Shown piece after piece: positions 1 to 13,300 of a DNA stretch of 64,000 nucleotides. The translations under genes were made by a program, and so were the position numbers. The stretch spans positions 62,001 to 126,000 of the forward strand of contig JACEFZ010011670.1 of NCBI GenBank assembly GCA_014155875.1, given 5' to 3'. The notes under the pieces are model-generated. The model worked only from the letters and a program-made list of their open reading frames with translations, did not search any database and had not been told where the DNA came from. Numbering within the stretch: the first letter of the stretch is position 1; each line of letters begins with the position of its first letter. The stretch is from Cepaea nemoralis. Lineage: Eukaryota > Mollusca > Gastropoda > Stylommatophora > Helicidae.

Positions 1-199
1 TCTGTTTATCTTTGTCTCAAAATTGATGAAACATCCCATTAATATCATCACATCTTGTTCCTTGTGTACCTTGCCTTGTCGAGGTGAAGCATTTCCATGG
101 ACTGTTATTCCCATCAACCTCTTCTTCTGGTTCCATTTGGTCTCTATATCATTTGCTTGTTGTGGTATGTGGTCAGTTGGTAGTCTAGTTATGTGGCCA
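1..199. other. Intron sequence, nothing recognised
   Basis: AT-rich unique-looking sequence upstream of a SINE insertion. No exon of the DOCK gene could be placed here. Confidence 0.5.
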
Positions 200-213
200 A
201 ATCATTTCACTTG

Positions 214-444
214 GGAGTCTCTGTGGCGAAGTGGTCAAGCTGTTTGACTCGTGCTCCGAAGGTTGTGGGTTCGATTCCGGGCCGCGCCCTTCGGTTTATG
301 AGTTAAATGTTTCGGAGATTCCTGTGGGTCGTTGCTAAAAGCTACGGAGTTCGTGCTTTGTGCAACGCTTTCCGCGCTGTGGAAAGAGACCTAGCCATAT
401 GGGATAAAATCCGGTGCAATGAAGTCGACTTTTAAGCGACTTTT
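214..444 (+). mobile_element. SINE family A, complete copy with target-site duplication
   Basis: The tRNA-like head has an A-box-like TGGCGAAGTGG and a B-box GGTTCGATTCC near 276-286. A body follows ending in a stretch resembling TGCAATGAAGTCGAC. A perfect 14-bp direct repeat (AATCATTTCACTTG) flanks it at 200-213 and 445-458, which fixes both ends and supports LINE-mediated insertion. Related copies are at 33967-34450 and 51036-51260. Confidence 0.88.
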
Positions 445-475
445 AATCATTTCACTTGCTGTTTTCTAATGAAAA

Positions 476-1262
476 CATGAATCATGTTTCATGATGTATA
501 TAGTTTTTCTACTGTTGTTTCATGATATATACAGTTTCTCTGTTGATGTTCCATGATGTATATAGTTTATCTGTTGATGTTTCATGATGTGTATAGTTTC
601 TCTTTTTATGTTTCATGATGTGTATAGTTTCTCTGTTGATGTTTCATGATGTATACAGTTTCTCTATGGATCTTTCATGATGTATATAGTTTCTCTGTTG
701 ATGTTTCATGATGTATATAGTTTCTCTGTTGATGTTTCATGATGTATATAGTTTCTCTGTTGATGTTTCATGATGTATATAGTTTCTCTGTTGATGTTCC
801 ATGATGTATATAGTTTCTCTGTTGATGTTTCATGATGTATATAGTTTCTCTGTTGATGTTTCATGATGTATATAGTTTCTCTGTTGATGTTCCATGATGT
901 ATATAGTTTCTCTATTGATGTTCCATGATGTATATAGTTTCTCTGTTGATGTTTCATGATGTATATAGTTTCTCTGTTGATGTTCCATGATGTATATAGT
1001 TTCTCTGTTGATGTTTCATGATGTATATAGTTTCTCTGTTGATGTTTCATGATGTATATAGTTTCTCTGTTGATGTTCCACAATGTGCACAGTTTCTCTA
1101 TTGATGTTCCATGATGTATATAGTTTCTCTGTTGGTGTGTCATGATGTGTATATAGTTTCTCTGTTGGTGTGTCATGATGTGTATATAGTTTCTCTGTTG
1201 GTGTGTCATGATGTGTATATAGTTTCTCTGCTGAAGTTTCATGATGTATATAGTCTTTCTGC
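476..1262. repeat. 31-bp minisatellite ending in the exon 1 acceptor
   Basis: About 25 units of TTTCATGATGTATATAG plus TTTCTCTGTTGATG, with diverged units at both ends. 31 is not divisible by three, but the minus strand is open across three-unit blocks, giving a spurious 178-codon ORF. The last diverged unit (TCTGCTGATGTTTCAG) supplies the exon 1 splice acceptor. Confidence 0.95.
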
Positions 1263-1273
1263 TGATGTTTCAG

Positions 1274-1387
1274 GAACCACTACTAATCAAGACACTAAAC
1301 ACCAGCCTGGCTTTCTTCCTCCATGATCTTCTGTCGCTGATGGACAGGGGCTTTGTGTTCCACCTGATTCGAGAGTACTGTCGAGCT
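1274..1387 (+). CDS. DOCK8: DOCK exon 1 in window
   Basis: 38 codons, entering and leaving in phase 0. The acceptor is TTTCAG before 1274 and the donor is GTGAGT at 1388. The peptide contains [16 protein letters not shown], a diagnostic DOCK6/7/8 block upstream of the serine-rich linker. The acceptor sits in the last diverged unit of the 31-bp minisatellite that fills the preceding intron. Confidence 0.95.
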
Positions 1388-4300
1388 GTGAGTACTCAGA
1401 CTATCTTGTAGAAGGCAAAGTGGGCCGGTACTAACCACACCACTCATTGAGAACTTTCTGGTCAAAAAAATATGGACCTAGTCTCGTAACACCTGTATTC
1501 CATGATGACAAGGAAATATGGACCCTGTCTCATATCACCTGTATTCCATGATGACAAGGAAACAGGGTCCTTTGTCTGTTAATGTGTGTATTCTGAACAA
1601 TCCATGTGTTAATCCTGGTCTCTGTGTATATCCGTGACCAGTGTCAAATATGGACCTTAAGAATATCAGTTTGGGAACCATTTAGACCATGTAGACAGCT
1701 CATAAATACATTTACAAGTGATTGTTGGCGCTCATCAAAGTAGAAGAAGGAAGTAGATACTAGATGATACATTAGACAATACATGTTGAACACTATAGTT
1801 GTCATACTAGGATTCAAACCTGTTACCTCTAAGTTATCATACTAGGATTCAAACCTGTCACCTCTAAGTTATGATAGAGCCTTGCTGCAGGAACAGGTGT
1901 TCTGCCATGTATGATCAACTCATCATCATCATCATCAAGTGCCATGCCAATAGGCATGGGCGGTCTGGCTCGCCATCTCACACGGTCACCAGAGTCTCAA
2001 ATCAGGTCAGGGTTCTTGTCTCAACCATTCCGTGCTACCAAACCATCAAGGTATTTATCCCTTTTTCTTCCTCTTGCCCTCTTCCCAGCTTGCCGGATGT
2101 CACTACATTTTCAAGTCCATTTCTCCTCATAACATGACCAACTAGATACCCCAAATAATGTGTCTTCATTAGCTAGGTCTATCATCCACCTGAACCCACA
2201 ACTATGGAATATGGACAGAATTTCTACACAACTAAGGAATATGGACAGAATTTCTACACAACTATGGAATATGGACAGAATTTCTACACAACTATGGAAT
2301 ATGGACAGAATTTCTATCTAACCACTGAGATAGCACTTCAGGTCTCAGAATACTATATAGGTAAAATAACAAACACTAAAACACATCGGACCATAATGCT
2401 GTGTTTAGCATATTATGAACATTTAAAGAAGAGACATTATTGGTCAGTTCCTATGTTTTAAATGTAATGCACATAAATATCGATTGGGGAAAACTTGTAG
2501 CCACGTAGACAGCTTATAAATACATTCACACGCATTGGTTGGTGCTCACAGAAGGAGAAGAAGGAAGTAGATATTAGAGGACGCACTAGACAGCATGAAC
2601 AAGACAACTATAGTTACACCATTGGGACTACAGTCAGATGTGTTTGTGTGTTCGTTATCATGGCAGGCAATTACACTCCAAAGGTTGTCAAGTGATAGGA
2701 ACATATATTTAGTTAGTCATAAGATTGATGTCAGTTCTTAGTCAGATATGACTGAGCTACCTTATGACAGTAGACGGTACTACCTGCTTCTGTCAGCGCA
2801 GAATGTTGGGCGGCGCTTACCAAACCCGACACCCCACATTGTGCCAACGGCTTCAGGTGGAAGAGCTCATTTGGGAGGTTACAAGCCTTATCCTGGTGTG
2901 AGGAACTGCAACCTAAAGACTAAATATCATGGCAGGGCAGACCAGGCCCTAAGGCGGACAGTTAGAGCTTCACTTTGCTGATCCGGCAGCTTCTGCAGCT
3001 TGTCTTGTTCTAGACGTATTGGTGTCACCTTTCCTCTGGAGTAAACTAGACAGGCAGAGAGATGGATCGTGCTGCATAGGCAAGACATGGTCTCTAAATT
3101 CAGCACAGGCTTTGTGTTATGGAGCGGTAACCCCATTTTACAAACTATCGTCGTCAAGACGGCAAGGTGCCAGTCATAAGATTATTATCCTCATTGCACA
3201 TCCATCAATTCAGCCCATAAGTGGTCAGATCCCCTCTTCAGTATCTCCTTCAGCGTGTAATGATCAATGACACCAGTTCTGTGTTGGTTGACAATTCTTC
3301 CTCAACCCCCTGCACAGAGTTGCTGTCTTGCCCCCACCCCTTATCACTGGATGATTTTGTAGTCTGGTCATGGTTGCAGATTGCCAATCATCTTTTGATT
3401 TATTTGATTTCCCCCACCTCTGTTTTAGTATTCGATATATCAGCTGAGCACTGTTTATACGATACTGTTTAAGAACCAGCCAGTTTTCTGTGATGTTCAT
3501 TTTTTGTAGAATGGCAGCATATTTTTCTGTTTCTTCCATGGTATCCTAAGAGTTATTAATAATAATAATATTAATTATATTATTATTTTTTAATAAAAAT
3601 TATAAATGATGATGGTCGTATCTTGAATTATGTTACTGTGGCTCATGTGATTTCTTATTTATGTATATCAATTAAAGTTGTAAGTGAACACTTGTTTAAA
3701 AAGCAGTGACATTGCTGATTTCTCATGCTGCAATATAAATTTATTTCTGTACCTAAAGGAAATGTATTCAACTGTTTTCTAACAGATGGCGTATAAAATG
3801 AAACAGCTGTCGGACCCAACCAGCCTGATGCTTCTACGCCTGGACTTCCTTCGCATCATCTGCAGTCACGAGCACTTCCTGCCTCTCAACCTGGCTTTCG
3901 GCACCCCTCTGACCCCCGGTGGACTGCACTCTCCTACCAGTAGCATCAGCTCTCGCAGCTCTGTCACGTCCAGTACCACGCTGGTATGTTAGAACTTGTC
4001 ATGATCATTAGGGTTTTGTCTGCAGCTTGTTTCATGGCATCTTCTGTGCATGTGTTTGTTATATTATCTCAGAAGACTGCAATATCATCTCTTGAGAGTC
4101 CAGATAAAAGTAGTTATTTGACAGAAATTGTCTACTTTTGGAAACCATTGTCTATTCTTGCAACCTACTCCTGCTTTTGGAAGACCATGTCTTCCATGTC
4201 TACTTTTGGCAGCCCATGTCTGCTTTTGGAAGCCGTTGTCTACTTTTGGCAGCCCATATCTACTTTTGGCAGCCCATGTCTAATTTTGGAAACCATTGTC

Positions 4301-7300
4301 TATTCTTGCAACCTACTCCTGCTTTTGGAAGGCCATGTCTCTACCTTAGGCAATGTCTACTTTTGGCAGCACATTGTCTGCTTTTGGCAGCCCATGTTTA
4401 TTGTTGGAGGAGTTGGACTGAATCAAAGATCCACTCATTGAGAAAGTTTACAACAGATTTGCTGATTCGATAAGCTGGTTTAGGGTTGCACCCATAGAGT
4501 ACATTTGTGACCATTAGAGAAGATTTTCTGGTTCAGGGACCCGCTAGTAGAGTAGGTTGGCAACTGTAGAAGATGAGCTAGTTCAGCTACATGAGCTCTT
4601 GTCTTCCCTCTGCAGATGTTGGAGTCTAGAAACAGTAATTTTCCATGTAACACACTGATTGTGATCTTATCCATTCCTGAAATCACTGACCTTATCCTCC
4701 TGAAATCACTGACCTTATTGAAATCTAAAATTATTGATCTTTTCTCCTGAAATCACTGACCTTATCCTCCTGAAATCACTGATCTTATCCTCTCCTGAAA
4801 TCACACCTGCTACTCTCATCTGAGAGGCCATAGTTCCCCTCTATTATGATGAGATAGTGTCTGTCTTTCTTTAATGTCCACAATTGGTGTCCCAGAATGA
4901 GTAAAACATAACTAAACTTTGTTCTGCCAAAGGTTTCTAATATCTAGCTTAGTGTGTTATTTGTTTCACTATCTACAGGTGGATCGATCAAGAGCAAACT
5001 TTTATACATTGAGTCCACAGTTCCGTAGCCAGCATTTTCTTGTTGGAATTGTGCTGTCAGATTTAGCCGTCTCATTTGATTACAGGTAAGCATAATTACA
5101 TTGAGTTTTATGCTAGTTATTTTGGTAAATGGGGAAAAATCATCAACAGAAACATCGTTATTAGGGACAGAGACACGAGAGAAAGGGATGGCTGGAGTAA
5201 CTTGCAAATGGATGAATGATTCTTCTACTTACACGCTTCATAGTTTCTAGACGCTTTCATCAACATCTGGTTTCTGGCTCGATCTGCAGCTGATCCAACT
5301 GGGCAGCCCAGAGTTTAGTTTCCAGTGTGTTGTCTTGTGGTCGACCGTCTTGGTACAGGGAACAGGTCTGGGGGATGGATGTCCTTTTGTGAGGGGGCTG
5401 TCTTGATGGTTCAGTTGAAAAGTGTGTGACTGGTTGAGGGAATACTTTAATGCCTTCTTATAATTTAATCTAAAGCACCATTTTCACATATGATACAATC
5501 ACATATTCATACAATGACATTTTCTCAATGAGACAGTGATTGACTGAATTGTTTCCACCACGCCAGCAATCCAATGATCCACCACAGAGCCATAAGTGTT
5601 ATCCGTAATATCTTGTACAACCACGACCTTGATGTTCGCTACACAGACCCAGAGGTCAAGAGTCGAGTGGCCACATTATACTTGCCCCTGGTTGCCATCG
5701 TGTTGGAAGCCTTGCCCCAGTTGCATGACCCAGGCTTGGAGACGAAAGTGAAGGTATGTCATTCTGTATAGACACAAACTTAATATTGACCAGATCAGAC
5801 AGGTCGGAGGTCTTTGTAGTTGAGATATAGGACACTTGTTTACTGTTTTCAGATTGTGTCATCTAGCACCAGTATCACAGTAACCTGAGATAACATCCAC
5901 ATAGACATCAGTAATCTAAAATCACATTAGTTCAGTCACATCACTAATTATCTATTATCATTGTCATCAGTAATCTGAGGTTGTAAGTCAGGTCTTAGTC
6001 AGATATGACTGAGCTACTGTATGACAGTAGATGGTACTACCTGCTTTCTGTTAACGCTGATTGTTGGGTGGTGTTTACCAAACCTGGCACCTCACATTGT
6101 GCCAACAGCTTCAAGTGGAGGAGGGCAATTGGGAGGGTACAAGCCTGGTGCAAGGAAATGAAACCTAAAGACCAGGCCCTAAACTTTGGTTTGCAACTAG
6201 TCTAGGATCGAAGCTCCAACAGGCAACAGTTAGAGCATTGCTTTACTGATTCGGCAGCTTCTGCAGCTTATCTTGTTCCAGATGCATTTGTGTTACCTTA
6301 CCTCTGGAATAAACTAGGCAGGCCGAGAGAGGCATCATGCTGCATAGGCAACACATGGTCTCTACATTTCAGCCCAGACTTTGTGCTAATTTTGAAGCAC
6401 AATGTCAAAAACTATCACCTGTCAAGACAGCAAGGTGCCAGTAGTAGTAGTAGTCTGAGGTCACATCATTATAGTCATCAGTAATCTGAGATCTCATCAG
6501 TATCTATCATCAGTAATCTGAGATCACATCAGTATCTATAATCATTATCATGGAAACACATCCTTATAGTCAGAAATAATCATAGAACAACCAGTTTATT
6601 ACCACGCAAGTCTACAGAAGAATAGAATCAGATGTTTGAGATTTTCTATTGTACGTTTGTGTGTATTACTCTCTCTTTTTCTGTCTGTCTACGTATCTGT
6701 CTATATATTTTTGTCCATCTGTCTGAATTGATAGATATATGGGTGTATGGATGTATGGATGGATCAACTTTGCATTTTAAAAAGCAATGTTACAGCGGTG
6801 GTAAAATGTAATATCTTTTGTGTTGTAATTTGAATCAGTTGTGGGAAGTTTTGTGAACATCCTGAGATGCTCTGTTTCTGTCAGGGTGTGGGCATGCTGG
6901 GCATGGATGAAGAAGGAGACAAGATTAGCCAGCGGGTTGCCATGGCGATTGCAGGCTCTAACGTGGTCAGTCGCATCCATTCGTCAGTCTCTATCGCCCA
7001 AGCCTACGAAGACAGCAATGATGGTAGCAAGGTTGGTCGATGGAATGCATTCTGTAAAACTTTAATCTTGCTTAGTCATTTTGTCTTCATTCCTAGTTTG
7101 TTCAGACAATTGGGAAACATGAAGTGTTGGTCAGTGTTGCCAGATTTCAATTAAAAATACTAGAAGGTTTTGTGGTGACAAGCCTTCATCAGTAGACCAG
7201 AAATAAATGACAACACACACAAAATAGAAGTGGCACTAAAGTGACTACATTAAAACAGAATATTATGGAGCCATATAAAATAAAGATAAATAAGCAGAAT

Positions 7301-10300
7301 GAAATGAAATACATGGTACTTGCTCAAATAATATCAGTTTTTGTCATTATATGTCATTATACTACTGAACATAAACTTAAGAAGAAATAACAAACAGCAA
7401 AAAATGATGGGGTTGACTGTGATGTTCTGTAAAGGATATGCAACTAAAATTTGTCATTATAACAGCTGACTTAGACTTTGTGTTTCTCCAGCTTTGCCGC
7501 CGTTAAACTCATGTCATTTATAAATGTAACGAGTTTGTTTAGGACTCTTGTGTTTGTTATGTTAGGTCAGCTTGGTTGAATGGATACAAGAGCTCTTTCT
7601 TAAACATCCGGGATGCTGATGGTGAGGTACTGGGTTCAGTCCCTGCACCGGTCAGTTGGGCTAAAATATGAATTTCTCGTTCTTGATTAGGGGATGTAAA
7701 TTACAAGTACCCCTGAAGTTGGAGTGGGTTCACCTGATGGCGAGGGACACTGGTAATAGGAAAAGCTAATCCACACACAAATATCAGCCTCAATGTGGAC
7801 TGTGCTTGAGTTTAGCAGCGAAGGAATGGAAGCATGTTATTTGGCTATTTTGTTTTTCCATGATTCTCACCTGGTTTTCTCTGTATGTCCATATTTCTAC
7901 TGCATTAATTCTGTCTTCTAGCTGCTTGTTCATAGCCAGCAACATTAAACACTTAATAATGTAGAGTAAGTATACTCAACACTGGGGAGCTCATGTGGTG
8001 CTGTTGCTGACACGCTTACCTGCTGGCCCACTGGTCTTGTGTTTGAGTCTCTATTGAGGTGAGGATTTCTTACAACTGACCCCAGGTTGACCCAGTCTAA
8101 AATGGCCACCAGGAAATGTTCTGGGAAGTAAAAGCAGCCATCATATATTGACCATGTGACCCGCTGAGTGCTGATTGGTCTGTGAAAATATCGGGCTAGT
8201 ACCTGATTCTTAAAAACTTCAAGGTGTGAACAAGGGGTCTTTACTTTTTATACACAACACTATTTGTGAGCCCCAAGGTGCTCCAGATGTATGTGGGGCA
8301 TTGAATCTAACAGACTGTACAGAGGAACCACAGACTTTGAGATTCTCAGTGAGCTGTCAACTGTAGACATTGATAGACTAGCCAATGAGAAGATTATCAA
8401 GAAGCCATTGTCTGTCTTCCTCCTGCTGACTTCCTGATCACATTGTCTGGAGGTTGAGTCAAGGCTGTCAGTTTTTGTTGGGTACAGTCTGAGCATTCAG
8501 AAAGAAAATTGAAAGCAGTCAGAAAGAAAATTGAAATATTTTGGTCACTTGAAACATCATGAAAGTTTGGAGAGAACAATAATGGAGGAGTTTACGCCTG
8601 GGAATAGAGGAAGATGAAGGCCAAAGAGAAGATGGGTGCAGGATGTGGCGGATGATCTCCACATGGGTGTATCGGACGTGGGACATCTTGCTTGTGATCT
8701 AGATGTTCTCCGGAAGGTTGTTATGGGAGTGAGGTTCTGCAAAGGACATGCTACTGAATGAATGAATGACAGCCAGAGCATCGATGCCTTCAGTGTCAGT
8801 TTTTGTTGTGTCCAGTCAGAGCTCGATGTCTTCAGTGTCAGTTCTTGTTATGTCCAGTCAGTGCATCGATACCTTCAGTGTAACTTCTTGTTCTGTCCTG
8901 TCAGAGCACCCATCCTTCAGTGTCAGTTCTTGTTCTGTCCTGTCAGAGCATCGATGCCTTCAGTGTCAGTTCTTGTTCTGTCCTGTCAGAGCACCCATCC
9001 TTCAGTGTCAGTTCTTGTTCTGTCCTGTCAGAGCATCGATGCCTTCAGTGTCAGTTCTTGTTGTGTCCAGTCAGAGCTCGATGTCTTCAGTGTCAGTTCT
9101 TGTTCTGTCCTGTCAGAGCACCGATCCTTCAGTGTCAGTTCTTGTTCTGTCCTGTCAGAGCATCAATGCCTTCAGTGTCAGTTCTTGTTGTGTCCAGTCA
9201 GAGCATCGATGCCTTCAGTGTCAGTTCTTGTTCTGTCATGTCAGAGCACCGATCCTTCAGTGTCAGTTCTTGTTCTGTCCAGTCAGAGCATCGATGTCTT
9301 CAGTGTCAGTTCTTGTTGTGTCCAGTCAGAGCTCGATGTCTTCAGTGTCAGTTCTTGTTCTGTCTAATCAGAGCACCGATCCTTCAGTGTCAGTTCTTGT
9401 TCTGTCCTGTCAGAGCATCGATGCTTTCAGTGTCAGTTCTTGTTCTGTCCAGTCAGAGCATCAATGCCTTCAGTGTCAGTTCTTGTTGTGTCCAGTCAGA
9501 GCATCAATGCCTTCAGTGTCAGTTCTTGTTGTGTCCAGTCAGAGCATCGATGCCTTCAGTGTCAGTTCTCGTTGTTTCCAGTCAGAGCATCAATGCCTTC
9601 AGTGTCAGTTCTCGTTGTGTCCAGTCAGAGCATCAATGCCTTCAGTGTCAGTTCTTGTTGTGTCCAGTCAGAGCATCGATGCCTTCAGCATGTACACAAG
9701 TTGTGTTTATGTTGCCTTGTTTGTAGGCTCGCAAGACGCCCCTGGGGCTGGAGTCCACCCGAAACCTGCTGCTCTGTTTCCTGTGGGTGCTGAAGAATGC
9801 CAAGCAGTCCCTGCTGAAATCCTGGTGGTCAGAACTGCCCATTGCAAAACTTGCCAGTTTGTTGGAGGTTCTCTTTCTGGCAGTTTCCAATTTTGAATAC
9901 AAGGTAAGGCTATGTGTGTTTGTCTGGTGGACACAAGTATTTCATTCTCGAATATTTATTACACATGAAGGCTAACCCGATTAACAGATTCCAAGAAGAT
10001 GTTTGTTGTGTCGTCAAAAGGGAGCGCACATTGCGGCTTTGCTGTAAACAGCACAGCACAGTCATAACTAAAAAAAATTAGGTGAATGTAGTAGAGAAAG
10101 ACGAATATATTTATAAGTTCACATGCGTTTTATTTAGTTTATGGAATAAGTTTTCCCAGATAAATTGTCCTTGCATTGTGAAATTTGTCTAAGTACTATA
10201 TTAGTTTTGTTTTATGCAATGAATGATTAAACAAAAATTAGAAGTAGAATAGCTAAACTTTACTGGAACACGATTACAGTTGACAAAATGAATGTTGCGG

Positions 10301-13300
10301 CTAAAGAATTCATCAGCACACAAACATACATACACTGATACAACTAAATAAAAAAACTCAAACTCAAATGAAAATACACACACAAGTTTCTCATCTGTTT
10401 CCTTGTTATAGACTTGACATGTGTGTAGTTCAAGGCCTTGTGTATAAATTAAGTCATGAAACACATGTCAGCTAGTTGTCATGAGGACTTACCAAAGTAT
10501 TTGATCTGGTAGGAATGCACTAAATAGTTTTCTGTTGGAATTATCAAATTACTAAATTATCAAAATGCACTATCATCATTCCATTATGGACAAGTCCATA
10601 AGTGCTCAGATCTCCCTTCAGAATTTATACCAGTGTGTGATGTCACCAGTTCAATGTTAGTTCACAAGTTTTCTAGTGCCCCTTACAGAGCCTTCAAGTC
10701 TCAGAGTTGGAACACTTAATTATAGGCGTTATCTAAGATGTACTTCACGGTAGGTGTTGTAATAATGTATATATCCAAGAAATACTTCATTGTAGGTGTT
10801 AGAATGTTGTATATGGGCAAGAAATACTTTATTGTAGATGTCTCTTTATACAACATTCTTGGTAGTCTTCTCAGAAACTACATCTGTTTCTCCAACTTTC
10901 TCACAAAATCAACATTTAGAGTTTGTTAGACTTAAAACTATTATATTAATTGCTTCAACATTTACTGCAGTATACTCCAGCACACCATATTTCTAGGCAT
11001 TTCTGGTACAACAGCCTCAGAGGAGAAGAAGATGAAGAAAAGGAAACATGAGTGATATTTTGAACAAGTTTGTAATACTTGTGAATATTAAAAATCTGGA
11101 CAGAAATATGTGTTTGAGTTGCCAGATGGTCATTTTTTATGTTTGAGTTTTCAGGCATGTGGTTTTCATAGTTTACTGAAAAAAAGTATGGATTTTAAAC
11201 CACATTAAAAAAACACATTAGTTATAATTTGTTTAGATTAAAAACTTAGGATGTCTTCATGTAATATTTGAAACTTGAATGGTAAAATTAGAATGTTTTG
11301 ATAAAATATGTGTCAAGAAATCAACAAAGGTAATGCTTGTTCTCCCTGTAGCTGTTGATATGGCTCTTTCATTAACCAATTTGCAGTTATTTCTGGTTTT
11401 GTTTGCATACCATGGTGGTTTTGTTTCATATCTTTACCTTGTCTAACCAAACCTTTATTTTAGCTGCATTTTTGTATCATGGACACATTGCATAAGTCAG
11501 TCTGCTCTCTAGTCACATGAAATGGTACCCTGGTGTTTGTGATACTCATCCGCTAGTGCAGAGTGTGAAAGGCTTAGATCGAAAACTTTGATGCAGGTCT
11601 GCATGGCCGAATGGATAAGACCGCGTGTTCTTAAACATCCCGTGTGGCGATGCCAAGGTAAGGGGTTCAACCCCTACATCAGACAGTTGGACTAAAATGT
11701 TGACCTGTTGTCCTTGACTTGGGGATGTTAATTACAAGTACCCGTGAAGCCATAGTGGGTTCACCTAATGGTGAGAGACACTGTTAATAGGTAAAGCTAA
11801 TGCACACACATAATTCAGTCCAGCACTACTAGAAGTAGTGTATGGACTACGCTTGAATTCAAAGTGAGCAAGTGAGGGGAAAAAAACTCTGATGTGGAGT
11901 TGGGGAGAGGGATGGATGGATGGATTCTGTGTGGGTCTGGAGGTAAGGGAGGGATGCTGGCATTGGGTGGGGCATACACAGAGAAAACCTGAGGATGGTA
12001 TACCTGGAGAGTTCCTTCACTGGGAGCCACCTGGAACATGAAATGGAGAGAAACCTTAATTGAGGGAGGGGGAGTACATTGGGGGACAGAGTTTAATAGT
12101 GTGGAGTGGACTTGGGGCGAGTTGCAGGAGGTGTTGAAAGATAGGATGGCTTGTGGTGGGTTGGTCAAGGTTCTGTGCTTCAGTAGGGGATAACAGACCG
12201 AAGGACAAGAGGAAACAAGTCCTGTCTTTATGATGTCATTGTGTAGTGAAATATGGTGCTGGACCTGTCTGAACCAAACAGCACTTGGTGGCTGATGTTA
12301 TCTGTGTCATATCAGCTACCTTACCCCCGGGAAGGTTAACCCGGTGAACAAATGTCCACAGAAGTTGGATGTGTCGGCCTAACGGCGCAAGAACGCAGCT
12401 CTGCTGTAGACAGGCACAACGCAATCACGTCCGGAAAAAAAAACTCCGGATGAACGAAGAAGAAGAAGTTACCTTACTTCCACATAGCAACTTCTAGCAC
12501 CTGTTATTTGAGGAATGATGCTGGATGGACTGTGACGGTGGCAAGGTGGAATATCATCAGCAGAGTTAATCCACAGCACCAAAGGCCAAGATCTGTGGAG
12601 AGACATGAATGCCTGTGCCAGCTGGCAAGGCACTTGCTGACGATGATTATTTGAGGATGGGTTGGTTTCAGACCCTTGTGGTCCTGCCTTCAGTGGGGTT
12701 TCAACCAGAACCATTAGACTCACAGATAAGTGCACTAACCATTACACCACCCAAGCTCTTGAGCATATATGAACAAGTTAATTCCAAATCTGGTGCATGG
12801 ATTTTTGGGAATTAGGTAACCAGTTTTCATCCTCACCCAAATCACAGCAAAGCTAGGTAACTATTTTACAGCTCAGCAGGTCCAGTACCGCAGCCTGGTG
12901 TTTAACCGGGAGGACAGCAACGCAAGTCAAACCTCACACCGGTTGAGCCACCAGTTTTTCTGTTAGTTTATACAAACAGTTCAGCACTTATACATAGTTT
13001 ACTCCATGCTGGGTTAACCATTTCTAATGACTAGGGTAGGGTGCAGAAACTGATACAGAGTTAACCATTTCTAATGACTAGGGTGCAGAAACTGATACAG
13101 AGTTAACCATTTCTAATGACTAGGGTGCAGAAACTGATACAGAGTTAACCATTTCTAATGACTAGGGTGCAGAAACTGATACAGAGTTAACCATTTCTAA
13201 TGACTAGGGTGCAGAAACTGATACAGAGTTAACCATTTCTAATGACTAGGGTGCATAAACTGATACAGAGTTAACCATTTCTAATGACTAGGGTGCATAA

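Noticed and set aside
217..286. Possible tRNA-Ser gene
   Set aside because: A and B boxes are present, but the segment continues into a SINE body, has a 14-bp target duplication and has related copies elsewhere. It is a SINE head.
8766..9896. 376-codon Ser/Cys-rich ORF running into the exon 6 region
   Set aside because: It is the minisatellite read through, and its frame differs from that of exon 6, so it does not extend the DOCK protein.
11597..11690. Possible tRNA-Leu(UAA) gene
   Set aside because: Good A and B boxes, but no closed acceptor stem, and followed by the family B SINE body shared with 7.6 kb and 45.5 kb.
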